From contig CM061140.1 in assembly GCA_030789695.1 (NCBI GenBank), positions 168,354,319 through 168,418,318 of the forward strand: a stretch of 64,000 bases of DNA. The letters run 5' to 3'. The position numbers and the translations under genes are program-made. A model generated the notes under the pieces. That model searched no databases. It was not told the origin of the DNA and saw nothing but the letters and a program-made list of their open reading frames with translations. This stretch comes from Scilla litardierei. Lineage: Eukaryota > Streptophyta > Magnoliopsida > Asparagales > Asparagaceae. Below, in pieces: positions 32,141 through 42,814 of the stretch; position 1 is the stretch's first letter; every line of letters starts with the position of its first letter.

Positions 32141-33752
32141 TGATTAGGGTTCAATATTGTATATTTTACCCCTCATTAGATGGCATTTTGTGCATAATTT
32201 GTATTCATTTTGGCTCCGATACGTGTATTTTGATGATATCACTTAATATTGGAGCCTACCGTTTTTATATGCTTAAAACATGATTTTTACAGCTTATTAG
32301 CATCTTCATCTTGGTCTTCTATTATTTTTCAGTTGAATTTCATGAAGTCCCGATTCCAACGCATATTTTTCCAGAATTTTTGGAGGTCGGAGCAATTTAC
32401 TGCAATTTTTGGAAGACAATGTGACGGTGCTGAAAATTTCTGGGCTAGAAAGTCTGCTTTTCCGCTCTTGTGCGGAATTCTGCTATCATTGCAGCATATA
32501 TTCTGACATAATGATATTTTTCTGGTATTCTACACTTTGTTACGGTTCCATCGCCGCCTGGAACACGTCATTCCGAGGTCGGATGATTTTTCTAGAATTT
32601 TCGCAAGACAGGGTGACGGTGCTGAAAATTTCTGCAGATTGGCCCCATCTTGTGAAGAAATCTGCTAACATTCCAGTGTATTTTCCGGCCTAGTGATATT
32701 TTTCTGGTGTTGTACACTTTGTTACGGTTCCATCGCCGCCTGGAACACGTCATTCCGAGGTCGGATGATTTTTCTAGAATTTTCGCAAGACAGGGTGACG
32801 GTGCTGAAAATTTCTGCAGATTTGGGATTAGTTGCGGGTTTGGGCGCGGATCCGACCCGTTTGGGCTGTTTTCAGACCCGAAATTCTGGGTCTATTTCTT
32901 GGACTTTCCTCCCCTCTTTCCCCCGGATTCCACTCTCCTTCTTCTTCATTCTTAGGGTTAGAGGCCATTGGAGAGGAGCAAGAAAGCTTGGAGGAGCACT
33001 TTGGAAGAGAAAGTTTATGTTTTTCTTAGAGAAATCTTGGTGAACTCTTTCCCTTTCTTTGTGTATTTTGATTTGGTGATTTGTAATGATATTGGATGAT
33101 GGTTTTTAGAGATGAAAATGTCTCTTTTATTGCTATGAGTAGCTAGATCTCATTGTGTGTGGTTGTGTGGTGATATTGCTTGCTTGGGCTATGGAATTTC
33201 AATCTTGCATGTTTAAAAGTTTATGTGGTAGGATTTTTTTGGGATATACTTTGAATTAGGGATCCTAGTGGGTATCCCTAGAGTGGAGTTTGCCTAGTGG
33301 TACCATTCATATATGCTTGGTTGTTTATTATCTCGATTTTCCATACCCTACTTTCATTGCACACCAAGTGTTTGTTAAAATGCCACATCCACCGATTGCG
33401 CTTTCCTTAGCCGGAAAGACAATTGAGTTATCCTCGGATTGAACCCATATGCTTAGCAACCTCATTCCCACACACCACACAAGCTTCCTCGCCTATTTTC
33501 CTCTCCGATTCTCGAACCCTAGGATGTTGGTTTGGTAGATGGTCTCACCCACATTTTCACGCGCATTTCCACCATTAGCTTAGTTGGTTGTAGTTTCGTC
33601 TTTATCTCTCCTTTATTAATTGAATTTGCGATTGCAAAACGACTTGTCCCCGTGATCCGACCCGGTCTCACCGGATATAAATTTATTACTTGACGTCCTC
33701 CTACACTTGGGAGTAGCGCTTAAGCATTACATACTTGAGACGCGTTCAAGCA
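32141..33752 (+). mobile_element. Right LTR of element C (1612 bp)
   Basis: Same length as the left LTR; the only difference I noticed is CTCTCC versus CTCCCC near 28813/32912. It ends CGCGTTCAAGCA, then the TSD CTCAT. Confidence 0.93.
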
Positions 33753-36004
33753 CTCATCTCAAATTGTTCCTTCATAACATTAGAAAACTCTTCGCAAAGA
33801 GCAAAGTTAGTAGCACCGAAAATGATATCATCAACATAAATTTGAACTAATAAAATATCATTATTCGCATGCTTAATAAAAAGTGTTGAATCGGCTTCAC
33901 CCATTTTAAAATTCAAATCCAAAAGAAAATTCTTTAGGCGATCATACCAAGCTCGAGGAGCTTGTCTCAACCCATAAAGAGCTTTCTTTAGTTTAAAAAC
34001 ATGATTTGGAAATTTTTCATTTATGAAGCCCGGAGGTTGAGAAACGTAAACTTCCTCAACGACATCTCCGTTTAAAAATGCACTTTTAACATCCATTTGA
34101 AATAATTTAAAATTCTTATGGCATGCAAAAGACAATAATAATCTAATTGATTCTAATCTAGCTACCGGAGCGAAGGATTCTTCGAAATCAATACCTTCCT
34201 CTTGTCGATAGCCTTGAGCAACTAACCAAGCTTTGTTCCGGACGACGACTTGGTTTTCATCGGTTTTGTTCTTGAAGATCCACTTTGTCCCTATGATGGT
34301 GTGGTTCTTCGATGGTAATGGAACAAGCTCCCATACCTCATTCCTCTCGAATTGAATGAGCTCCTCCTCCATGGCTAAGATCCAAGCGCTATCTTCGCAT
34401 GCTTCATTAATATTCTTTGGCTCTATCGATGAGGCAAAGGCACAATTTGCGAAGTGGTGAACTTGCGATCTCGTCTTGACACTATCATAGATATTGCCAA
34501 TGACTTGCTCATGGGGATGGTCACGAACCGAATGAAGCCGTTTGGGAATACCTTGATCACTAGGAACATTCTCAACAACTTCATTAGTTGGGTTAGTCTC
34601 AATAGAATCAATAGAATCATTAGACTTAGAATTATCAAACGAAACACATAAAACATCCATAGAATCATTATCATTTGAAATTCTAGTTGGAACAAATCCT
34701 TCATTAAATGAGACATGAAGCGACTCCTCGATCGTTGAGGTTCGTTTGTTGAATATCCGGTAGGCTTTGCTACGCGTAGAATATCCAACAAAAATCCCCT
34801 CATCGGATCTTGGATCGAATTTGTCCAAACTACCATATGTGTTCTTAATAAAACATTTCGAACCAAAAACACGAAAATGTTTAACTTGAGGCAACCTACC
34901 AAACAAAAATTCATAACAAGTTTGTTTAGTGCCGGGCCTCAAAAGTATTCTATTAAACACATAGCAAGCGGTGTGTACCGCTTCCGCCCAAAATTGATGG
35001 CCAAGTTGGCTATCATCAAGCATAGTGCGAGCACACTCCACTAGCGTCCTATTCTTTCTCTCAACTACACCATTTTGAGGAGGTGCACGAGGGAAAGAGA
35101 AGGTGTGAGTAATACCAACTTCATCACAAAATGTCTCAAAAGACTCATTCTCAAATTCACCTCCATGATCACTACGAATAGTGACAATGGTGGTTCCTAA
35201 GAGATTTTGTACTTTCTTAACAAAAATTGTGAAGTTTTCACAAGCTTCATTTTTATTACACAATGAAAATACCCAAGTAAATCTTGAATAGTCATCTACG
35301 ATGACAAGTCCATACCTTGCATTTCCTAAGGAAGCTACTCTAGTTGGCCCAAATAAGTCTAGATGTAATAGCTCTAGTGGCCGTTTAGTAGAGATGCTTT
35401 TCTTAGGTTTAAATGAAGATTTAGGAAGCTTGCCACGTTGACAACAATCACAAAAACTTTTCTTTTCAAAAACAAGCTTCGGAAAACCTTTAATAGAATT
35501 TAATTTCGAAAGCTTATAAAGTGTTCCAAAGTTCACATGTCCAAAGCGTCGATGCCATAAGTGTTGTTCACTTGTGTTGGCAACGAGACATTGTTCATAT
35601 GACTTAGGAAGATCCAAAATATAAATGTCTTTATGACGAGTTCCGGAAAATAATAATTTATCATTATCTTTTCTTAAAATATGACACAATCCTTTCGCAA
35701 AACTAACTTTGTAACCTTTGTCACAAAGTTGGCTTATTGAAATAAGATTATGATTTAAACCACTAACAAGATAAACATCACTAATTAAGGGTTTAGAGGG
35801 GTTACCGACTTTACCAACACCTATGATGGTTCCGCTCTCGTTGCCTCCAAATACGACGCGGTTTCCATTCGCAATGGGAACCACTCCGGAGAGCAATCGA
35901 GCGTCACCCGTCATGTGTTTTGAACACCCGCTATCGAGTATCCAATTCCCTTTGGAGCTAAATTTAAATTTGTTGCTCCTCTTCTTTTTCTTTTCCTTGA
36001 GTAC
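33753..36004 (-). pseudogene. pol of element B, N-terminal part: protease, integrase and RT
   Basis: The frame opens at 36004 right after a splice-acceptor-like TTTAG, with no ATG until 35914. It contains the aspartic protease motif [14 protein letters not shown] and the integrase zinc-binding segment ([10 protein letters not shown]...CDCC). The integrase catalytic D, D and E appear in [17 protein letters not shown] and [10 protein letters not shown] has [23 protein letters not shown] and [11 protein letters not shown] normally conserved RNKARLVAQGY reads [11 protein letters not shown], an R-to-W change compatible with C-to-T at a CpG. Element C enters in the RT palm shortly after the YVDD box. 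The pol frame is not the gag frame, and a TAG precedes it, so pol cannot be simple read-through. Confidence 0.9.
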
Positions 36005-36016
36005 CTAAAGATAGAA
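36005..36016 (-). promoter_or_regulatory. Splice-acceptor-like site before pol of B
   Basis: On the minus strand, TTTCTATCTTTAG is followed by GTACTCAAGG, and the pol frame is open from that G. Its AG lies 53 bases after the gag stop. The corresponding site in A is TTTTATTTTCAG/GTACTCC. Confidence 0.5.
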
Positions 36017-36057
36017 ACTTTCATATCATGGTACCCAAGGTCATTGGGTCCAAGGGA

Positions 36058-38307
36058 TTAGACCTTTGGAAGCCAAGTCCAAGTGGACTTAGACTTCCCC
36101 ACATAATTCTTACTATGCACAACATCCGAAAAATAAGCATTCATATACTCTTGTTTTTCATCCATGCTTGTGTCCTTTGGGCTCCAAATAGTGAAAATTT
36201 TGGGAGCCATCATCCTATTGGGTGCATGCATGCGACGTTGATTTCTACATGATGCATGTTGTGGATAGGCATACGGGACATGATGGAATGGTGCACGACG
36301 AGAATTATTCATATGATGAGGTGGGTGTACATATGCATGTGTGAGAACACGTGCGTGAGGGTGTCTCACATGGTGTGCACGTGCCCGAGAATGTGTTGCA
36401 TAAAAATCATCATATGTGTGAGCCGGTGGAGTAGGACGTGTGTTCCTACGTGGCATGTTATTGGTGTACATGTAGGCATGCCCCTTCTTTGGAGGTCCAC
36501 CCAAAGTGGGTTTCTTTCCGAAAGAGGGTGTGGACGAGGTGGAAGCACCATTGGTAGATGAACTACCAATAGAGTGTTTGCTCCCACTCGTTGAGGCTTC
36601 GGAAGTTGGCCTAACAAAAGTAGTGACCGACTTGGATGAATTTCCCATCATATACCCCAAGCCAATGTGGTGTTTGGCCGGAAGTAAATCTTTTAGGATA
36701 TTATCCAAATGGCCCTTACCCTTGTTGAATTTGTTGATTCGGCCCAATGTGTCCTCATATTTCTCTTTGAGAGAACGCAAAGAAGTATCCAAAGTGGATA
36801 TTTGCGATGTGAGCACATAAACACGAGATTTAAGATTCTCGTTCTCAATACTCAAAGTCGAGTTTTGAGAAGTTAAATCCGCTATCTCATGTTCTTCCGC
36901 ATCCTCAATGCTAACATGTTCAAGTTTAGATTTGAGATTCACAATCTCATTTCTTAACTCTTCAACAACGGTGTCGTTGTTGGTGATGATATTCTTAGGC
37001 GATGTTTGAATGCTAGCAAGGTCATCTTTTACCTTAGTATATCTATTTACTAACTTAGTGTATTTTGACCAAAGTTGAGAGTTAGCATTTCTAAGATCAT
37101 CCATCGTTACCTCATTGCTTTCGTCATTACTATCATCGGAAGAGGAGGATCCTTGATCGTGCTCCTCTCTTGCCATGAAACACATGTGCGCTTGCTCCAC
37201 GTGCTCATCGTCCGACTCACCGCTTGAAGAATCATCGGAGTCGGTGAAGGTAGCTCCGACAAGTCCCTTCTTGTTTCCTTTCGTGTACTTCTTGGACTTG
37301 TCATACTTTGGCGCCTTCCATTTCTCCTTTTGCTTATTGAGGGGACACTCCGCTTTCATGTATCCCGGCTTATTGCACTTAAAACACAAAGGAGAGGAAG
37401 AGGCGTTAGAAGAACCAAATTTACCTTTGGTCTTGAAGTTACCTTTTCGGAAGAAACGGTTGAACTTCTTGGCCATGAGTGCCATGGATTTCAAGTCCAA
37501 CTCGTTTTCTGATTCTTCATCATCGGTTGATGTGGATGTGGATGGAGCGGCTTTGAAAGCAATAGCCTTTTTCTTTGGCTCGTCTTGCTTTAGATAAGAC
37601 TTCATCTTTTCTTGCAATTTGAGCTTGCTATCCTTGCGTACCTCGTACGACATTAAAGTACCCATTAGTTGAACTACGGTGTACTTATTCATGTCATTAC
37701 CTTCCTCGATGGCGAAGGTGCGTTTCTCCCAAGAAGAAGGAAGTCCTTCGATAAGCTTTGAGCACTTCTCCTTTTGAGTGTAGGACTTGCCGAGGGCCTC
37801 TAACTCGTTTATTATGTCAACGAAGCGAGCGTAATATTCTTTCATCTTCTCGCCCTGTTGCATATGAAACATTTCGTAATATTTGTTTACGACTACGAGT
37901 TTAGAGTCTCTTACCCGACTCGTCCCTTCATGTAGTATGAGGAGGGAGTTCCAAATTTGATATGCACTCTTACATGTGGATATCTTATTGAAGTCCTCGG
38001 GCTCCAATGCGCATTGCAAGGCGTTCATTGCCTTGGCATTGCTTACCTCCGCGGCGACCTCCGCGGTTGTCCATTTCTCAAAGTCTTCTTCTTCGGGCTC
38101 GATGTACTCCTTCATTGTAGTCCTCCATAAAGATGCACTTCGGAGGAAGGTTTCCATCCGACATTTCCAGTACCCGTAGTTGGTACCGTTGAAGAATGGA
38201 GGCCTCGTAGAGGAATGTCCTTCCATCACCGAAGATGCTCCTTCACGGTTCCTGAAGGTGTCATAGTTGGAAGGTGAACGCACGGTCTTGTTGTCGTTGG
38301 CAGACAT
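36058..38307 (-). CDS. gag of element B (749 aa)
   Basis: Intact frame. Residues ~35-50 hold RPPFFNGTNYGYWKCRM, the Copia Gag signature, followed by the helical Gag core. A zinc knuckle near residue 306 reads CFKCNKPGYMKAEC: the usual histidine ligand is tyrosine, which should weaken zinc and RNA binding. Next come a Ser/Asp/Glu acidic segment with AHMCFMARE, a long coiled-coil region (about residues 410-540), a Ser/Thr/Gly-rich linker, a His/Arg-rich stretch (about 630-700), and a C-terminus ending TWTWLPKV. At 749 residues it is much longer than simple Copia Gag, as usual for Sire-type elements. The ATG at 38307 lies just after the primer site. Confidence 0.88.
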   Translation of the reverse strand: MSANDNKTVRSPSNYDTFRNREGASSVMEGHSSTRPPFFNGTNYGYWKCRMETFLRSASLWRTTMKEYIEPEEEDFEKWTTAEVAAEVSNAKAMNALQCALEPEDFNKISTCKSAYQIWNSLLILHEGTSRVRDSKLVVVNKYYEMFHMQQGEKMKEYYARFVDIINELEALGKSYTQKEKCSKLIEGLPSSWEKRTFAIEEGNDMNKYTVVQLMGTLMSYEVRKDSKLKLQEKMKSYLKQDEPKKKAIAFKAAPSTSTSTDDEESENELDLKSMALMAKKFNRFFRKGNFKTKGKFGSSNASSSPLCFKCNKPGYMKAECPLNKQKEKWKAPKYDKSKKYTKGNKKGLVGATFTDSDDSSSGESDDEHVEQAHMCFMAREEHDQGSSSSDDSNDESNEVTMDDLRNANSQLWSKYTKLVNRYTKVKDDLASIQTSPKNIITNNDTVVEELRNEIVNLKSKLEHVSIEDAEEHEIADLTSQNSTLSIENENLKSRVYVLTSQISTLDTSLRSLKEKYEDTLGRINKFNKGKGHLDNILKDLLPAKHHIGLGYMMGNSSKSVTTFVRPTSEASTSGSKHSIGSSSTNGASTSSTPSFGKKPTLGGPPKKGHAYMYTNNMPRRNTRPTPPAHTYDDFYATHSRARAHHVRHPHARVLTHAYVHPPHHMNNSRRAPFHHVPYAYPQHASCRNQRRMHAPNRMMAPKIFTIWSPKDTSMDEKQEYMNAYFSDVVHSKNYVGKSKSTWTWLPKV

Positions 38308-38320
38308 AGCTGTGTATCTG

Positions 38321-38332
38321 GCTCTGATACCA
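38321..38332 (-). promoter_or_regulatory. Primer binding site of element B
   Basis: TGGTATCAGAGC on the minus strand, two bases from the 5' LTR; complementary to initiator tRNA-Met. Confidence 0.9.
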
Positions 38333-38334
38333 AA

Positions 38335-40073
38335 TGTAATGCCCTACCAGCTACTGCACAAGTATTAGAGGGGGGGTGAATAGTACTTTAAAATAATAAG
38401 GAGTATAATTCCAAATTAAATTGCAAACAACTACCAAATCAATTTGCGGAAGCTTAAATTGAATGACAACACAAAATTAACAATGCTAACAAACGATGTT
38501 AATGGGTTCGGATCCACCCAAGTCTCCCCGACTTGTTCCCGGTGATCCTACGTCCCAACCACCCGGATCCCCTCCGGATACTTAGGTTAGAAACCCTAAC
38601 CTAAGATTTCCACTATGAATATCTTGTGAAAAACCTTCACAAGATCAAATCATACATGCAATGGCAAAGTGAATCCCACAACCCGGGATCACAATCTTCT
38701 CTCACAACCGAGAGAACCAATTAGCAATATTAAAGAGTTTAAATGAAATAAACAATCTTACCACAAAATCCTATACCTTGAGGTTTTCTTACCCAAATGG
38801 TGAAATGGAGGATTTGAGGAAGATGAAGTCACCAAGACCTAGCACCAAGGAAATGACCAGCAATCGGTGCCTAGGAATGAGTTGGAGACTTGGATCAAGC
38901 AATAGCTTGAAGAGCTCACCAAGAACAAGCTTCTCTCTAGATCTAGAAATGAGAGAGAATGGGTTTCTTGTGAGGAAGAGAGCTTTAGATTTGAGGGAGA
39001 ATAGCTATCTCTTTAGAACTCAATGAATCTCTTAATGGCAGCTCTAACCTAGATAGAAATGACCTAGGTTCGTATTTATAGGAACCCAAAAACACAAGTT
39101 AGGTCATTCACCAACGGATAGAAATCTGTGAGACTTAGTCGGTCAAAGAACAATCACTGACCGACTAGTTCATCAACTAGTCGGTCAGCCAAACAACGTG
39201 GACCGACTAAGTGAAGATCTGAGAAGAGATAGAATTTCAGACCTAGAAATCTAGTCGGTCCAAGAAGACTGTCTGACCGACTAGTTTCACAACTAGTCGG
39301 TCAGCCAATGAACGTAGACCGACTAAGAGGCAAAATGAACTAGTCTGAATGCAAGTTGACTTAGTCGGTCCAAGAACAAATGTTGACCGACTAAAATGTC
39401 AACTAGTCGGTCACCAAACGTTCTTAGACCGACTAACGGTAAACAGTAGCTTAGGTGAAATTTAGAGTGAACAGTAAGTCACAACTAGTCGGTCAAAGAA
39501 GCATCACTGACCGACTAGTTCACAAACTAGTCGGTCGGTGAGTCAACGTAGACCGACTAACTGTAAACAGTAAAGTCCAAGAAATTAAGGAATCAAACTA
39601 GTCGGTCCAAGAACAGTTGCCGACCGACTAGATCACCATCTAGTCGGTCAGTACTTGTTCTTGTACCAACTAACATGCACAAACAAATCCGAATCGAAGC
39701 GCGACGCTTCGAGGAAGTTAGAATGAACTTGTGCAAGGATCCTAGAGCTACGAAATGAGCGTAATGAAGATAGAAACGTAAGATATACTCAAGGCTTAAC
39801 ATTCTATATATCGAAGCTAAAAGACTATAAATAAAACCTTAATAAACGGTCTTCGAGAGCTTCGATTGAATCTTCATAACTACCAAAGCGTCGCAAGAGC
39901 TTCAACGAAGCTTTAGGCATGAATATGAGCTTTGGGAAGTGTTGAGATGTCGCTTTGAATGTTCTCGTGAATTTGGCGACGATCTCCAAAACTGCGCTCA
40001 CAAATTGTTAGTTCATGGATTATTTATGTTTGCTCATCATCAAAACCAAATCCGGGGAGTCCAATATTCAACA
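38335..40073 (-). mobile_element. 5' LTR of element B (1739 bp)
   Basis: Nearly identical to 21847-23583, with the same module array (39136-39673) and TATA box (39073-39080). It is followed by the TSD ACCTG (40074-40078). Confidence 0.93.
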
Positions 40074-40510
40074 ACCTGAAGCTTGACGACGGGAACTGGC
40101 TTGGTAAACATGTCTGCCGGGTTCAAATCAGTTGGGATCTTCTGAAGCTTTATCTCCTTCTTCTCCAATTCACGGAAGGAATCACGCACCACAATGTGCT
40201 TCGTCCTCGAACTGTATGCCTGGTGGTTTGTCAGATGAATGGCACTATGGCTGTCACAATGCACATGTGACGAACTCTGCGTCGCCCCCAAATCTCTTAG
40301 CAGACTGCTCAAATACTTGGCCTCCTTCACAGCTTCCACCGCTGCAATCAACTCGGCCTCTGTGGTCGATAGCGCAATCACAGACTGTAAGACCGACCTC
40401 CACGATACCGCGGCAGTGCCCAAACTGAACACACACCTGTGGTAGATCGCCGCCTGTATCTATCACATGCGTAGTCGCTATCTCAGTAACCCATTTGCTT
40501 ATGGTGTGTT
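40074..40510 (-). pseudogene. RNase H remnant of Copia element D
   Basis: On the minus strand it encodes Copia RNase H with RRRSTTG, FSLGTAAVSWRS, ALSTTEAELIAAVEA, HCDSHSAIHL and NPADMFTKPVPV. There is one frameshift near 40425 and a stop upstream. Element B cut it close to the C-terminus; the tail lies at 21498-21846. Upstream RT is missing. Confidence 0.8.
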
Positions 40511-40919
40511 TTGATGATGAACGGGGTAATATTGGAAACAGAAGTAGTGAACTTAACAATTTATAAAATTTAAGTTCTAAATTGTTAAATGCGGTGAATT
40601 CATAAATTCTTGGGGTGCAAATAACATCACTCTAAAAGCTTTATACTACTCTTTGATGTATCATTAAATACTTGAGAAATTACCATAGTTTAAAAATAAT
40701 ACACCATGTTTTATTTCGTTTTATTTCATTTAAGTGAATGCCCAATGTTTGCTCTAATTTTCTCATCAATACCTATCATCAGTTGAGTGTTATGAAACTG
40801 GAGCACGTTATGTATTTTGAACAATTTAACCCAGCAGCCTTTAAGCCGCTCACTACCCATTAACTAATTTTTTAATTAAAAAACTAACTATAAATTGCCT
40901 TCATCACCTAGAAAACTAA
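40511..40919. other. AT-rich spacer, no feature seen
   Basis: About 400 bp between the D remnant and element F with no frame, repeat or RNA gene that I can support. Confidence 0.5.
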
Positions 40920-40924
40920 CCTAT

Positions 40925-41061
40925 TGTTGTGAGTTGTCCCCTCATCACTCTCCATTGCTCCCCACTAAGTTAGTGGGGAGGCCCTTGGACTCCCAACTCA
41001 AGATGAGACTTTTATAAATATAGTACCATGGCTATTGGCCATGGTTAATCCTCTTCTAACA
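40925..41061 (+). mobile_element. 5' LTR of F (137 bp)
   Basis: TGTTGTGAGTTG...CTCTTCTAACA. It lacks a 20-bp stretch including GGGAGGCCTTTGGCCTCCC that the 3' LTR has. TATAAATA is at about 41015. The primer site follows at 41062. Confidence 0.9.
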
Positions 41062-41079
41062 CGTTATCAGCACTTCCGC

Positions 41080-42814
41080 TCTTCTCTTTTGAGCTTTTCT
41101 TCCCGTCTCCTTCCAAAAATCAAACTCATACACGCGAAGGAATTTGTTGTTGCGATAATCCATTGCGGCGAAGCTTTACGGGGATTTCTTTTTGGAGCGT
41201 AACGGGAGCGCAACTATCTACGAATCTTAATTTTTACGGTCGTCCCTAGATTTTTTAATCTAGAGGTAATATCTATCAATCCTGTAGATAGCTACGAACA
41301 AATTTTTACTTTAGCTATGATTTCACAATGCTTCATCTAGATGCATTTTTAATCTACTGCTATTGTCTTATCATTAAAAAAACCCAACAACCCTTTCGGC
41401 TGACCCCGCAATGAGCCTCTGGCCAATCCCCCCGCTGCATATATATTATCAGCAAGTTCAGAAGCATAAGATAGATTTGTCTAGTATTATATACTTGCAG
41501 TCACCATGAAATCTCATGGATATATATGACCATATAATTACTATTTTATAATTGCACTCACCATGAAATCTCGTGGATAGATTTGATCATATATGTTATA
41601 CGTGCAGTCACCATGAAGCTCATAATCTCAGATTCTGACCTGTATTAGCTCACTTCGAGAACAAGTACTTGATCTCATTCAATGGTTTTTTTTTTAAAAA
41701 AAAATCAGGTGTTGGTAAATATCCTATGAAAGTAAGATTGTTTCTTGTTATAAGTCCGTGACAAAATCAAAAATCAAACAACCCTTAAAATTATATTTTT
41801 GATCATAATAATATACGGGCCAGAAGCCCAATACTTAAAAACATAATAAATGGGCTGTTAAGTGGGCCAGAAGCCCAGTTTATAAATGAAAATAAGTTTT
41901 ATGGGCCTACAGCCCCATTCAGCTTAATTATTATTCGGGTTTTCCCAATTGGGCTAGAAGCCCAGTAAATCCAATTGCAAGCTTATTTTGTCAATTAAAA
42001 TTTTGCAAATGGGCCTGAAGCCCAAGTATTAATGATATTTTACTTTGACTAATTCGGCCTAAAGCCAAGTTAATTAAATTGCAATACTTTATTTGTTAGT
42101 TTTTGGCAAATGGGCCTGCAGCCCAAATAACAATAATATATTATAATGATTAATATTTATGGGCCTGCAGCCCTATTCAAAATATTAATTTATTTTAATG
42201 AGCATGTCGCTTCATATTGCTAAAATTATAACACTCTTGCATTATTATTAATTTATGGAATATTAGGATTTTTTCAAAATATAATTATCTTAAAGATCCT
42301 GCGACCGCTCTGCCGTTAGTAAACTAACCTAACGGTGTATGACGTCTCCCCGTGGTCCGAGAGATTATTATATTTTCTAGCCTATTTTTTCATTTAATAT
42401 ATGCTTGTGTTATATACATGAGTGGTTGTTTATTTTGTGCCTGTAGCATTTATAAAATGCGTGGATGTTTATGTAAGCAAAAATGTGATTTTTGGGATCG
42501 GCCAATTTGATACCCTTTAAATTCCTTGCAATTTTATTTTCTTTTTGAGAGAATTTGTAAGTGAGGAATATATGTATTTATGCCAAAGACCGGTGTACCG
42601 ACAAAATGAAGACGGTGGCGTAAATTTAAAAATATAGGAACCCATTCTGGGTTTCCAAGTTGTATTTTTCTTTTCTTTATGGACTGTATATTCGGACTTT
42701 GGACTTTGTACATTTTTGGGTATCTGGCCGATCCCCACATTTTGCTTACTTTATTTGTTATGCGTGAATTTCAATTTTAACTACATTCATGCTTATTTTA
42801 AATTGCATAGTTAA
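41080..42814 (+). other. Untranslated leader of F with GGGCC/GCCC hairpins
   Basis: No gene over 1.7 kb. Between about 41815 and 42180 the segment carries eight copies of short hairpins of the form TGGGCCnGnAGCCCA at 40-60 bp spacing in AT-rich sequence. Confidence 0.65.

Larger units (their letters stand above)
28042..33752 (+). mobile_element. Element C: very young non-autonomous Athila-like LTR element
   Basis: Two 1612-bp LTRs (28042-29653 and 32141-33752) are flanked by the TSD CTCAT (28037-28041, 33753-33757). By eye I find one substitution between the LTRs. The primer site matches tRNA-Asp, as in Athila-type Gypsy elements. The 2.5 kb internal part holds one gag-like frame and no protease, RT, integrase or RNase H. 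It lies in RT of B in the opposite orientation. The size and content fit a LARD-type derivative of an Athila-like element. Confidence 0.93.
21847..40073 (-). mobile_element. Element B: young Sire-type Copia retrotransposon with gag, pol and ORF3
   Basis: Two LTRs (1737 and 1739 bp) are flanked by the TSD ACCTG (21842-21846, 40074-40078). In minus-strand order it holds an initiator-Met primer site, gag, pol (protease, integrase, RT, RNase H), an accessory ORF3, multiple purine blocks and the 3' LTR. I counted about eight substitutions and two 1-base indels between the LTRs by eye (about 0.5 %), so insertion was recent. It is now broken by element C in RT and by at least one nonsense change in RNase H. 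Without C it is about 12.5 kb. Confidence 0.93.
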
